From: an uncultured Eubacterium sp.
GTDB taxonomy: Bacteria > Bacillota > Clostridia > Lachnospirales > Lachnospiraceae
Direction: 5' to 3'
Length of the DNA: 64,000 nt
NCBI GenBank assembly: GCA_934320655.1
Contig: CAKRFN010000002.1
Coordinates: forward strand, 124,001 to 188,000
A program made the position numbers and the translations under genes. How positions within the stretch are numbered: the stretch's first letter is position 1; each line of letters begins with the position of its first letter. The notes beneath the pieces were generated by a model. It was not told where the DNA came from. It saw only the letters and a list, made by a program, of their open reading frames with translations, and searched no databases. Positions 1 to 8,543 of the stretch are shown here, piece by piece.

Positions 1-1054
1 CCCCTTTCTCCCGATAAACGGCTATAGCGTGAAGATACTGCCGGTGCTCCTCGTACCAGGCGCCAAAGCGCTCCCGGTAAACCGTCTGACGCTCCTTCGG
101 CAGTTTCCGGAATGCACGCAGCGCACATTCTTTCATCAAATGATGAAAGCGGTAGGTCACACCGTCCGGCAAATGCCTGACAAAAGCGTTTTGTCCGGTC
201 AGCGCGTCAAGCAGTTCCCCTGCGTATGCATCTCCCATGACAAACTGCGCCATTTCCACGGTGAACTCGTCGGCAATCCCCATGACTGCAAGAAACTCCC
301 GCTGTTTTTCGGGCAATGGGTCGATCATGGCGGCAGTAAAAACAGAGAAAATATCAGAATCATGTCCGGGCAGTCTGCCGTGCTCGGAAAACATCCGCAG
401 ATTCAGATAAACCGCAGAAAACCATCCCTCGCTGTCATGCAGCAGTGTCTCGATCTGCCCGTCAGAAAGCTCCATGCCACAGCGTTTTGTGTAGACAGCA
501 AGCTCCGTATGATTCAGCCGGAGCTGCTCCATGCCGATCTGATAGACCTTGCCACCCAGACGGACGAGCTCTGCCGCGGGCAGAAAGAAGTCCCTGCTCG
601 CAAGAATCAGATGGACATTCGCAGGCAGCCGCCCCGCAAGGGCGAAAAAGAAAACGGATACACGGGCGTCAGTCATCAGGTGGAAATCATCAATAAAAAT
701 ATAGCAGGAACGCTCTCCTGCCAGCGCGTAACAGAGATCCCCGATCAGCAGACCGCCACCGGCTTCATCTGCCGGACATGTGTACTCCCGCAGGAAATCA
801 AAGCCCGCCCGGGCAAATGCATCCTGTACGCTTTTCCAGAAAATAGCAAGATTGCCGGAATACACACTGATGCGGATAATATACGGTGCTTCGCTCTTTG
901 CGCGCTGTGCAAGATACCACTCCACCGCCGTTGTTTTTCCGTAGCCCATGGGAGCCACTACAGTCGTCAGTGCACAGTGGGAAATGGGGCGCAGACTCTC
1001 CTGCAATCGTTCGGATATGTAGATCGTATTCAGTTTCCATTTCGATTTTGGCAT
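1..1054 (-). CDS. MalT/LuxR-type ATP-dependent transcriptional regulator, partial (N-terminal part)
   Basis: The reading frame is open from an ATG at 1054 to the left edge, at least 351 codons, so the C-terminal part is outside the window. A GGAGG lies about 6 bases before the ATG. The N-terminus carries a Walker A motif (APMGYGKTT, residues about 34-42) and a Walker B-like CYIFIDDFH (about residues 129-137), followed by helical segments such as WYEEHRQYLHAIAVY. This is the architecture of large STAND-type activators (MalT family), which end in a LuxR helix-turn-helix that I cannot see here. Such proteins bind ATP and an inducer, oligomerise and activate promoters. The neighbouring rhamnose genes suggest a sugar role, but that is only proximity. 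The frame was found by reading the minus strand, since its stop lies outside the window. Confidence 0.8.
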   Translation of the reverse strand, partial: MPKSKWKLNTIYISERLQESLRPISHCALTTVVAPMGYGKTTAVEWYLAQRAKSEAPYIIRISVYSGNLAIFWKSVQDAFARAGFDFLREYTCPADEAGGGLLIGDLCYALAGERSCYIFIDDFHLMTDARVSVFFFALAGRLPANVHLILASRDFFLPAAELVRLGGKVYQIGMEQLRLNHTELAVYTKRCGMELSDGQIETLLHDSEGWFSAVYLNLRMFSEHGRLPGHDSDIFSVFTAAMIDPLPEKQREFLAVMGIADEFTVEMAQFVMGDAYAGELLDALTGQNAFVRHLPDGVTYRFHHLMKECALRAFRKLPKERQTVYRERFGAWYEEHRQYLHAIAVYREKG

Positions 1055-1175
1055 CACTTACCTCCGGGATACTCCGACAAACCTTCATGTCTGTCACTGT
1101 TATTCTTCTAAATTATACTGAATTTTTCTAAAAGTGTAAACCTGCCGGAACGCGCCCACAAAACCTGCCAGCCAT

Positions 1176-1215
1176 GCATCCTTGCGGAGCATTTTATGTA
1201 ACAGGAATTTCCTAT
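1176..1215 (-). repeat. Dispersed repeat motif, copy 1
   Basis: This stretch matches 16902-16947 in order and orientation: ATCCT-Y-GCGGAGC-R-TTTT, a variable spacer, then AGGAATTTCCTAT. Both copies lie upstream of a minus-strand gene, here the MalT-like regulator and there trpE. It is not coding. Only two copies are visible, so family size is unknown. Confidence 0.5.
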
Positions 1216-1221
1216 CCCATA

Positions 1222-1260
1222 AAAAACCGCGCACACAGTTTCCCTGCGCACGCGGTTTTT
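1222..1260 (-). terminator. Rho-independent terminator after rhaA
   Basis: A hairpin with AAAAACCGCG pairing CGCGGTTTTT and a partly paired centre lies about 45 bases past the rhaA stop. It has A/T runs on both sides, so it could stop transcription in either direction. Confidence 0.7.
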
Positions 1261-1303
1261 CATATAGTCAATATTTCAAAATAAGGGGGGCTTGGTTAAA
1301 CTT

Positions 1304-2560
1304 TTAGTTTCTCTTTGATAATACGTCTGCCTCGTAAGCCTTGATCTCGTCGAACCAGCTCTTGTCGCCCTTGACACCGCACTGCTCACAGTACTCTGCC
1401 CATACAGCGCCAAACGGAAGCAGCTTGCTCTCCTCCTGCATCACCATAAGTTCGGTGAAGTTGCCCTCATCCTGCAGTTTCTTCAGCTCTGCATTCGGCA
1501 GGCAAAGTGCATTTAACAGAGCCTTCTGCCAGCTGCGGAATCCAACCGTCCATGCAGATACGCGGTTGATGCTCGCATCAAAGTAATCGAGTGCCATGTA
1601 GACACGGTCGGTCGCATCGTTGCGGACGATCTCCTTTGCCATCTCTTTTGTCTCATCGTCAAAGAGTACTACATGGTCTGAATCCCAACGGATCGGTCTT
1701 GTGATATGTAATGCGATCTCCGGGAAGAAGCACAGCAGCGCAGGGATCTTGTCAGATACAACCTCAGTCGGATGATAATGTCCGTTGTCCATGAGCGGCA
1801 TACACTTGTCAGAGTGTGCAGCTGCAAAACTCAGGGCAAATTCTGCTGAACCGGAGGTAAATGCCTCTACGCCGATACCGAATACCTTGGATTCTACGCA
1901 GGGCTTTACCATCTTGAAATCATAAGGCTCGGATAAGATCGCCTCGATAGACTCCTTATAACGCATTCTCGGTCCCATACGGTCAGCCGGAACATCCTTG
2001 AAGCCGTCACCCGTCCAGATGTTCATGACGCAGGGTATACCGGTCTCCTTTGCAAAATACTCAGAAATACGGATGCAGGCTTTTCCATGCTCGATCCAGA
2101 AATTTCGGATCTCGGGATCAGGGCTGGATAATGTCAGTCCATCCTTGATATTCGGATGTGAGAAGAACGTAGGGTTGAAATCGATACCTACATTGTGCTT
2201 CTTTGCGAACTCTACCCACTTTACGAAATGCTTCGGCTCGAGCTTATCACGGTCTACGAACTCGCCATCCTCAAAAATTGCATAGCTTGCATGCAGGTTC
2301 AGCTTTACCTTTCCGGGACACAGGCTCATGACCTTCTCCATATCAGCCATCAGTTCTTCAGGAGTGCGTGCCTTTCCGGGATAGTTTCCGGTCGTCTGGA
2401 TACCGCCGGTCAGAGGACCGTCATGGTCAAAACCGGTGACATCATCTCCCTGCCAGCAATGTAAAGATACCGGAAGTTCTTTTAATTTTGCGATTGCTGC
2501 GTCTGTATCAACGCCAAATTTTGCATATTCTGCTTTTGCTGCTTCATAAAGCTGTGACAT
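1304..2560 (-). CDS. rhaA: L-rhamnose isomerase
   Basis: A 418-residue protein that interconverts L-rhamnose and L-rhamnulose, the first step of rhamnose breakdown. Length matches the RhaA family (about 419 residues), and conserved stretches such as SLHCWQGDDVTGFD near the N-terminus and LMDNGHYHPTE are present. An upstream in-frame extension to 2653 exists, but the ATG at 2560 follows GGAGAACAAATT, a good ribosome-binding site, and gives the family-standard N-terminus MSQLYEAAK. The extension runs through a repeat element (2578-2642) and is unlikely to be translated. It forms an operon downstream of rhaB. The next enzyme, RhaD aldolase, is not in this window. Confidence 0.95.
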   Translation of the reverse strand: MSQLYEAAKAEYAKFGVDTDAAIAKLKELPVSLHCWQGDDVTGFDHDGPLTGGIQTTGNYPGKARTPEELMADMEKVMSLCPGKVKLNLHASYAIFEDGEFVDRDKLEPKHFVKWVEFAKKHNVGIDFNPTFFSHPNIKDGLTLSSPDPEIRNFWIEHGKACIRISEYFAKETGIPCVMNIWTGDGFKDVPADRMGPRMRYKESIEAILSEPYDFKMVKPCVESKVFGIGVEAFTSGSAEFALSFAAAHSDKCMPLMDNGHYHPTEVVSDKIPALLCFFPEIALHITRPIRWDSDHVVLFDDETKEMAKEIVRNDATDRVYMALDYFDASINRVSAWTVGFRSWQKALLNALCLPNAELKKLQDEGNFTELMVMQEESKLLPFGAVWAEYCEQCGVKGDKSWFDEIKAYEADVLSKRN

Positions 2561-2577
2561 AATTTGTTCTCCTTTCC

Positions 2578-2642
2578 GTTCAGCCATCACCAAGAACATG
2601 ACTGAATCATATGTCTTTGCGAATGGCGTGGGCGGAACTGTT
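2578..2642 (-). repeat. Internally deleted copy of a foldback repeat (MITE-like) between rhaB and rhaA
   Basis: It matches both ends of the 163-bp element at 26320-26482: GTTCAGCCATCACCAAGAA at one end, and GTCTTTGCGAATGGCG followed by a degenerate GGCGGAACTGTT at the other. About 100 bases of the interior are missing. It fills the rhaB-rhaA gap and ends just before the rhaA ribosome-binding site. Confidence 0.75.
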
Positions 2643-2656
2643 TTGTTCCGCAATTT

Positions 2657-4063
2657 TTATTTTGAAACGTATTTTTTTACTCCAAAGGAGTTATAAATAC
2701 AGGTTCTTGCCTCCTCTACAGAAGCGAAATCGCCTGCCTTGATCATCTGTGCAACGATATTTCCGATCGCTGTCGCCTCACCCGGTCCGCAGTGTACTTC
2801 TTTGCCAGTCTCCTTTGCGGTCAGCTCGTTTAAGTATACCGCATTGGAACCGCCGCCGATGACATGGATACGGCTGTAGGTACGTCCGGTGATCTCCTCG
2901 ATCTCCTTTGCTGTCTGTGCATAGCACTGTGCCAGTGATTTGTAGATCACAACTGACAACTCACCGGGAGTCTCGGGAACCGGCTGGTTGGTATCGCGGC
3001 AATAGCGCTGGATCTCTGCAATCATGCTCTTGGGTGCAAGGAAACAGTCGTCGTTTGCAGCTACACGTGACGGGAAATCATCACACTGTGAAGCCATATC
3101 ACACAGCTCTGCAAAACTGTACTTATCATCCAGCTCATGGCGCACGCTCTGAATCATCCACAGACCCATGATGTTTTTCAGATAGCGGTAACGCTTGTCA
3201 TATCCGCCCTCATTGGTCAGATTTGCCTTCTGGCTGGCTGCTGAACAGTCTGCCTCTTTTTTCTCAATACCCATCAGTGACCATGTACCAGAGCTGATAT
3301 AGAGGAAATCGTCATCATTTGCAGGTACTGCAAGCACTGCGGATGCAGTGTCGTGTGATCCACACAGTACGACCTCACAGTCGAAGCCTACCTGATCCTG
3401 AATCTCCTTTGTAAAGTGTCCGACACTCGTTCCGGGCATCTGCACCTTCTGGAAGATCTCCTTATTATAGCCGAGCATATCGATCAATTCATAATCCCAG
3501 TCAAAGGTCTTGGGATTGATCAACTGACCGGTCGTAGCCATCGTGTACTCCTGCATCTTTACGCCGGTGAGCAGGAACTGGAAATAGTCCGGTGTGGTCA
3601 GCATCGCCTTTGCCTGCTCCATCTGCTCCGGATGCTCCTTCTTGACTGCCATCAGCTGGTAGATCGTATTAAAGATCGCATACTGGATACCGGTGCGCGC
3701 ATACAGCTCCTTCTCCGGAATGATCTTGTATACTTCCTCATCCATGCCCTTTGTACGGCTGTCACGATAGCCTACGGTATCGCCGAGCAGCTTGTCATTC
3801 TCATCGAGCAGTGCAAAATCCACGCCCCATGTGTCGATAGACATACTTGTGGGGATCTTGCCGATCTCCTTACACTTTTTGATGCCTGCGAGGATCTCCT
3901 TAAATGTACGCTCATGATTCCAGCACAGATGTCCGTTCTTCTCCACCATGCCGTTCTCAAAACGGTAGATCTCCTCCAGTACGATTTTTCCGTCCTCAAT
4001 ACTTCCTAAAATGTGTCTTCCGCTGGAAGCACCGATGTCGATTGCCAAATAGTAGTTTCCCAT
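2657..4063 (-). CDS. rhaB: Rhamnulokinase
   Basis: A 468-residue FGGY-family kinase that phosphorylates L-rhamnulose with ATP to rhamnulose-1-phosphate. The N-terminal phosphate loop reads LAIDIGASSGRH, the substrate-domain segment STWGVDFALLD is typical of RhaB, and the C-terminal ATP-binding part contains HVIGGGSNAVYLNEL. The chosen ATG at 4063 follows AAGGAGAGCAA. A 13-codon upstream extension has no ribosome-binding site. First gene of the rhaBA operon, divided from its AraC-type regulator by an inverted repeat. Confidence 0.95.
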   Translation of the reverse strand: MGNYYLAIDIGASSGRHILGSIEDGKIVLEEIYRFENGMVEKNGHLCWNHERTFKEILAGIKKCKEIGKIPTSMSIDTWGVDFALLDENDKLLGDTVGYRDSRTKGMDEEVYKIIPEKELYARTGIQYAIFNTIYQLMAVKKEHPEQMEQAKAMLTTPDYFQFLLTGVKMQEYTMATTGQLINPKTFDWDYELIDMLGYNKEIFQKVQMPGTSVGHFTKEIQDQVGFDCEVVLCGSHDTASAVLAVPANDDDFLYISSGTWSLMGIEKKEADCSAASQKANLTNEGGYDKRYRYLKNIMGLWMIQSVRHELDDKYSFAELCDMASQCDDFPSRVAANDDCFLAPKSMIAEIQRYCRDTNQPVPETPGELSVVIYKSLAQCYAQTAKEIEEITGRTYSRIHVIGGGSNAVYLNELTAKETGKEVHCGPGEATAIGNIVAQMIKAGDFASVEEARTCIYNSFGVKKYVSK

Positions 4064-4112
4064 TTGCTCTCCTTTCTTGGATCTTGTCCTCATTATAATC
4101 ATATATTCACCT

Positions 4113-4153
4113 AAAAATAAGGACTTTATTTTATAAAAAAACCGTCCTTATTT
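4113..4153 (-). terminator. Inverted repeat between the AraC regulator and rhaB
   Basis: AAATAAGGAC (minus strand) pairs with GTCCTTATTT across a roughly 19-base A/T-rich loop and is followed by further Ts. It is placed to end the AraC-gene transcript. It could equally be the operator of that regulator, because it sits in the rhaB upstream region. The sequence alone does not decide. Confidence 0.5.
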
Positions 4154-4173
4154 GCAGATTCTTTTTTACCGTG

Positions 4174-5139
4174 TCAATGCTCACTGTCACGGTATTTCTT
4201 CGGTGTCACACCGAACTGCTGTTTAAAAATGCGATGAAAATAGCTGCTGTTGTCATAGCCGACCGCTGCGATGATGTCCTCCACCGGCACGCGCGTATTC
4301 GTCAGCAGATACGCCGCCTGATTCAGCCGTTTTTGCATGAGAAGCTGCTGGAACGTCGCTCCGGCTTCGCGCTTGATAAAACGCGACAGCCCCGACACCG
4401 GCTGAAACGTCAGCGCCGCCAGCTCCGTGAGTGTCCCCTCGCGGTAGTTGTCCTCGATATAGCGCAGCACCGTAAACATCAGTCTGCGGTCAAACTGATC
4501 CGGACCTACGACACGGATCTTTTCCGTATGGCGCGACAACTGCTGGATGAGCAGCGCCATCGTCATCTGGTTCGTTCCGCTCTTGCCGCCTGCTTCATAT
4601 AATAATGACCAGACGAGGTTTTCCACGAGATTTTGCACCGGCAGCACATCCGCCACCTGAAAATGGATAAAATCCATGCCCTGATGCTTTTTTTGCAGCG
4701 TGCCGACCAGAAAGTCGCGCACGACATTGTCCTCCTCCACCATCTGAAACGCCTGATGAAAAAACTCCGGCAGCACGATAAAATTGACCGCCACATCCTC
4801 CCGTCCCGCTGGCAAGATCTCCTGCCTTGCATTGGAATTCAAAAACAGAAGCTCCCCCTGCTGCAGTTCCACACGCACGCCGCCGTTGATCAGATGCGTG
4901 GTCGTGCCGGAGCACATATAAATAATCTCGATATAGTTGTGCGTATGCTCCGGAAAATGCACAAACCTCGTATGCGAGCGCATATCGATGAGCGTGCCTC
5001 TGGCAAGCATTTTATCCTTATCCACCACAAAATTTTCACCTGAGGTGTACAGGCTTTTGTTGACCCCGGATTGTCCGTTTAGGATCGCCTGCTCCTCCTC
5101 GGTGATCTGTTTTAATTGGTCTAATAACAGGTCTCGCAT
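4174..5139 (-). CDS. AraC-family regulator, probable rhamnose regulator
   Basis: A 321-residue protein with an N-terminal cupin-like sensing domain (HTRFVHFPEHTHNYIEI at about 56-72 carries the histidine-rich cupin motif) and two C-terminal AraC helix-turn-helix units (about 225-321), the second being DIIAAVGYDNSSYFHRIFK. It starts at an ATG after GGAGTAAA. It lies directly upstream of rhaBA in the same orientation, so control of rhaBA by rhamnose is the obvious inference. It could also respond to another sugar. Confidence 0.85.
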   Translation of the reverse strand: MRDLLLDQLKQITEEEQAILNGQSGVNKSLYTSGENFVVDKDKMLARGTLIDMRSHTRFVHFPEHTHNYIEIIYMCSGTTTHLINGGVRVELQQGELLFLNSNARQEILPAGREDVAVNFIVLPEFFHQAFQMVEEDNVVRDFLVGTLQKKHQGMDFIHFQVADVLPVQNLVENLVWSLLYEAGGKSGTNQMTMALLIQQLSRHTEKIRVVGPDQFDRRLMFTVLRYIEDNYREGTLTELAALTFQPVSGLSRFIKREAGATFQQLLMQKRLNQAAYLLTNTRVPVEDIIAAVGYDNSSYFHRIFKQQFGVTPKKYRDSEH

Positions 5140-5166
5140 TTTACTCCTCCGTCGTCAGCCGTCCAC

Positions 5167-5195
5167 TTGACAAACAGCCACCCGCGCGCTACGAT
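5167..5195 (+). promoter_or_regulatory. Sigma-A-type promoter of the ClC channel gene
   Basis: TTGACA at 5167-5172 and TACGAT at 5190-5195 with 17-base spacing, 25 bases before the start codon. Confidence 0.7.
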
Positions 5196-5219
5196 ATTGC
5201 ACAGGAGTGTGAAAAAGTT

Positions 5220-6557
5220 ATGAATCAGACAAATGAACATGTAACCATACATCATGAAACGGATCAGCCTGAAACTGTCAGTCACGCAGCCGGTGAACCG
5301 CCCGCGGATCTGAAACGAACCGTGATCCACAATCTGCACCGCCTGCGCAGCGGGATCAAATGGATTCTGATCGCGATCGTCACAGGTCTTGTCGTCGGCG
5401 GTGTCGGCATCGCGTTTTCCTATGCGATGTCTTTTGCGACCGCCTCACAGAGCCTCTATCCGTGGCTGTTATTTTTCCTGCCCCTCGCAGGAATCCTGAT
5501 CGTATCATGGTACTATCTGTTCCACGACAAGCACGATCAGGGAACGAACCTCGTGATCTCAGCGATCCATTCCGGAGAGGAAGTACCGCTCAAGATGGCT
5601 CCGCTCATATTTGTGGCGACGGTGCTCACGCATCTGTGCGGCGGTTCCGCCGGCCGTGAGGGTGCGGCGCTCCAGATCGGTGCCAGCATCGGAAACTGGA
5701 TCGGAAATGTGTTTCATTTTAACGAAAATGATAAGCGTGTCATGATTATGTGCGGTATGAGCGCCTGCTTTTCCGCGCTGTTTGGCACCCCGATGGCAGC
5801 CGCGATCTTTTCGATGGAAGTCGTGAGCGTCGGTGTCATGTATTACGCCGCGCTCGTCCCGTGTGTGATCGCATCGTTTGTCGCCCACTCGCTCGCGGCG
5901 ATGTGTGGTGTCGGCTGGGAGGTATTCCCTGTCGCAGCGCCCGCGTTTACGATCAAAAGCGCATGCCTTACCGGTATTCTCGCAATACTCTGTGCATGTG
6001 TCAGCGTGCTTTTCTGTGAGATTCTGCACCGCACGGCACACTTTTTCCGCGCACATGTGAGCAATCATTTTCTGCGCACGACCGTCGGCGGTCTGCTCAT
6101 TATCGCGCTGACGCTGCTCGTCGGCAACCGCGACTATAACGGAGCCGGTATGCAGGTGATCGCCCGGTGCTTTGAGACCGGAACCGTATTTCCGGGTGCG
6201 TTTTTACTGAAAATGGTGTTCACCGCGATCACGCTCGCCTGCTGCTACAAGGGCGGTGAGATCGTCCCGACCTTTTATGTCGGTGCCACCTTCGGCTGTC
6301 TGTTTGCAATGGTCACAGGCTTTGACGCACCGCTATGCATCGCGGTCGGCATGGGCAGCCTCTTCTGCGGTGTCACCAACTCACCGATCGCCTCCCTGCT
6401 CATCTGCTTTGAGCTGTTTGGCTATGACGGCATGCCCTTCTATCTGCTCGCGATCGCGCTGAGCTATATGCTCTCCGGCTACCACGGTCTCTACAGCAGC
6501 CAGAAGATCTTATATTCTAAATTTAAAACGACTTATATCGACCGGAAGGCGCTGTAG
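5220..6557 (+). CDS. ClC-family chloride channel or H+/Cl- antiporter
   Basis: A 445-residue polytopic membrane protein with about ten hydrophobic helices, of normal length for bacterial ClC without cytoplasmic CBS domains. The filter motif GGSAGREGAALQIG (about 141-154) matches the family GREGP motif with Ala in place of Pro. The gating glutamate is E147. The family moves chloride, often in exchange for protons, and some members carry fluoride. The residues before GREGA are not those of the fluoride clade as I remember them, so chloride is more likely. It stands alone between divergent units, and its stop codon lies in the loop of its terminator. Confidence 0.88.
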   Translation: MNQTNEHVTIHHETDQPETVSHAAGEPPADLKRTVIHNLHRLRSGIKWILIAIVTGLVVGGVGIAFSYAMSFATASQSLYPWLLFFLPLAGILIVSWYYLFHDKHDQGTNLVISAIHSGEEVPLKMAPLIFVATVLTHLCGGSAGREGAALQIGASIGNWIGNVFHFNENDKRVMIMCGMSACFSALFGTPMAAAIFSMEVVSVGVMYYAALVPCVIASFVAHSLAAMCGVGWEVFPVAAPAFTIKSACLTGILAILCACVSVLFCEILHRTAHFFRAHVSNHFLRTTVGGLLIIALTLLVGNRDYNGAGMQVIARCFETGTVFPGAFLLKMVFTAITLACCYKGGEIVPTFYVGATFGCLFAMVTGFDAPLCIAVGMGSLFCGVTNSPIASLLICFELFGYDGMPFYLLAIALSYMLSGYHGLYSSQKILYSKFKTTYIDRKAL

Positions 6558-6570
6558 CGCCTTCCTTTTT
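6544..6570 (+). terminator. Terminator overlapping the ClC stop codon
   Basis: A perfect 10-bp stem GGAAGGCGCT/AGCGCCTTCC followed by a T run. The TAG stop codon at 6555-6557 is inside the hairpin. Confidence 0.93.
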
Positions 6571-6589
6571 CTTCTATATAAATAACTAT

Positions 6590-7972
6590 TTATATCTCCT
6601 TGTCGTCCACATCTTTTTTCTTGTGCTTTTGCAGCCAGTGGTCAAAGTTCTCCTGATTTTCCTCCATCCACTGTCTGCGCAATTCCTTCTGCTCTTCCTT
6701 GCGCAGCTCGCGCGGTGTCTTTTTCCCATCGGTCGTCACGCGCTCACCGTCCTCCGTAAAATAATCGAGGTTTTTATACTGTGCCATATCCGTCGGCAGC
6801 TCGCGCTTTTGGAGCCTGTAATTTACAAATGTATCGCCAATATAATAGATCACGCCGAATACCGGCACGCCGATCAGCATACCGATGATGCCCCAGAGCT
6901 TTCCGAAAAACATCACGGAGAAAACGACCCAGAACGCGGAAAGTCCGGTCGATTTGCCGAGGATCTTCGGTCCGATCACGTTGCCATCGAGCTGCTGCAA
7001 AATGATGATAAAGATCAGCACGATCACGCCCTTTTTGAAATCGACGAGCATAATCAGTATCGTACTCGGAATCATGCCGATATACGGTCCGAAAAACGGA
7101 ATCACATTCGTAACACCGACGATCACCGATACGAGTGCGATATACGGCATATGAAGCAGTGTCAGACCGATAAAGCACAGCACGCCAACGATCAGCGAAT
7201 CGATGATCTTTCCGGAGATAAATCCGCCGAAGATCTCATTGCTCTTTCGCAGTGTATCGAGGATCGCCTTTGCCTGCTTTCTCGTAAATAGCGCATAGAG
7301 GATCTTTTTGCCCTGTCCGACAAATGTCTGTGTCGAGCACAGCACATAGACGGATATAATGAGTCCGACGAGCACGTTCGCAAGCATCGTGATGACATTC
7401 ATCACACCGGATGCCGCCATCGCCACGTAGGACTGGATATTCTGTAACACATTGACATTCAGCCAGTTGGAGACGTCCTCCGTCGCATTCGTCAGCACAT
7501 TATCCAGAAACGTCCGGAGCTGCCGGTTCGACTGGATCAGATCCGTAACCTCATCAACATAATGCGGAAAATTGCGGATTAGGGAAGAAATACTGATCAC
7601 GACCTGCGGCAGAATCGTATACAGCAGCACGCCCGCGATCAAAACCGCACCGAGCACGACTGTGATCGCGCAGAAACCGCGCAGCATCGCATTGGCGCGC
7701 GCCTCGTTTTTCGGATTTTTGATCAGCTTTTTCAACTGCTTTTCCATGCTGTTTACGATCGGATTGAGCAGATAGGCGATCACTATGCCGATGATGATCG
7801 ATTTCAGCCCGGACACAACATACGCCAGTTTGCCCGTCCATGTATTGTAGCTGAAGATCACAAAGAAAAACAAAATGGCACAAAGTATCACTACCAAAAA
7901 AGCGGATGCCTGTACCAATGTCTGTCTGAAAATATGTCGATTGTTCTGCTTTTGCGAATCATCTGTATTCAT
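6590..7972 (-). CDS. AI-2E family (UPF0118) membrane transporter
   Basis: A 460-residue membrane protein with an N-terminal helix pair, a long soluble segment (about 120-210), a cluster of C-terminal helices and a charged cytoplasmic tail (WMEENQENFDHWLQKHKKK). This pattern fits the AI-2E/PerM family, whose members export diverse small molecules or ions; the substrate cannot be told. The start is the ATG at 7972, preceded by AGGGGGAG. It is the last gene of a three-gene minus-strand unit behind eutS and eutP (21-base gap), an association I do not recognise. Confidence 0.85.
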   Translation of the reverse strand: MNTDDSQKQNNRHIFRQTLVQASAFLVVILCAILFFFVIFSYNTWTGKLAYVVSGLKSIIIGIVIAYLLNPIVNSMEKQLKKLIKNPKNEARANAMLRGFCAITVVLGAVLIAGVLLYTILPQVVISISSLIRNFPHYVDEVTDLIQSNRQLRTFLDNVLTNATEDVSNWLNVNVLQNIQSYVAMAASGVMNVITMLANVLVGLIISVYVLCSTQTFVGQGKKILYALFTRKQAKAILDTLRKSNEIFGGFISGKIIDSLIVGVLCFIGLTLLHMPYIALVSVIVGVTNVIPFFGPYIGMIPSTILIMLVDFKKGVIVLIFIIILQQLDGNVIGPKILGKSTGLSAFWVVFSVMFFGKLWGIIGMLIGVPVFGVIYYIGDTFVNYRLQKRELPTDMAQYKNLDYFTEDGERVTTDGKKTPRELRKEEQKELRRQWMEENQENFDHWLQKHKKKDVDDKEI

Positions 7973-7992
7973 AAGCACGATCTCCCCCTGTT

Positions 7993-8532
7993 TTACTGCT
8001 TCTCCTGCTGCGGACACGGTGCAGGCGGCTCATCCGCCGACTTTGTCGAAAGCACCTTGCGTGCACGGTTCGCGTCCTTTTCATTGTCCCACGGCAGCAC
8101 ATCCCCCGGCTCCCGCAGATATTCGAGCAGCTGCCAGATCCCCTCTCCCGTGTAGGAGCTGACACGAAATACCTTTTCGCAGCCTGCCAGACGCAGCCAC
8201 CGCTCCGCGCGGTCAGGATCTCCGTCCGGCGCGTCAATCTGTGTGACGATACCGATCGTCGGACGGCAGTTGACTGCCGCACAGCAGGGCGGGTACAGCG
8301 AATACGGCTCATTGGCATTGAGCAGGAGCGCTGTCACATCTGCCTCATACGAATACAGTGCCAGTGCACGCCCCAGTGTGCCTGTCTCCGCATATTCGCC
8401 CGGTGTATCGATGATCACATCAAAATGATTGACGTATTGTGTTTTGTGATAATGCAGGGTCTCCCCTTTTAACGCTTGACGGAGCGTAGTTTTCCCGCAC
8501 TCGCTCCGTCCGACTAAAATCATTTTTTTCAT
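7993..8532 (-). CDS. eutP: EutP/PduV-family GTPase-like protein
   Basis: A 179-residue P-loop protein. Walker A is GRSECGKTT (about 8-16), followed by a G3-like DVIIDTPGEY and a G4-like TQID, as in EutP/PduV. These proteins accompany ethanolamine or propanediol microcompartments; PduV is reported to localise to the shell, and EutP was later described as an acetate kinase. There is an extra C-terminal tail of about 30 residues beyond the usual fold. It sits 11 bases downstream of eutS. No other eut or pdu gene is in the window. Confidence 0.85.
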   Translation of the reverse strand: MKKMILVGRSECGKTTLRQALKGETLHYHKTQYVNHFDVIIDTPGEYAETGTLGRALALYSYEADVTALLLNANEPYSLYPPCCAAVNCRPTIGIVTQIDAPDGDPDRAERWLRLAGCEKVFRVSSYTGEGIWQLLEYLREPGDVLPWDNEKDANRARKVLSTKSADEPPAPCPQQEKQ

Positions 8533-8543
8533 TCAAACTACCG

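Noticed and set aside
29..1111. Long plus-strand open frame over the left end
   Set aside because: It is antisense to the MalT-like gene, which has the ATPase motifs and a ribosome-binding site.
6623..7291. Plus-strand frame opposite the AI-2E gene
   Set aside because: It is a shadow of a well-supported membrane protein gene and has no ribosome-binding site.
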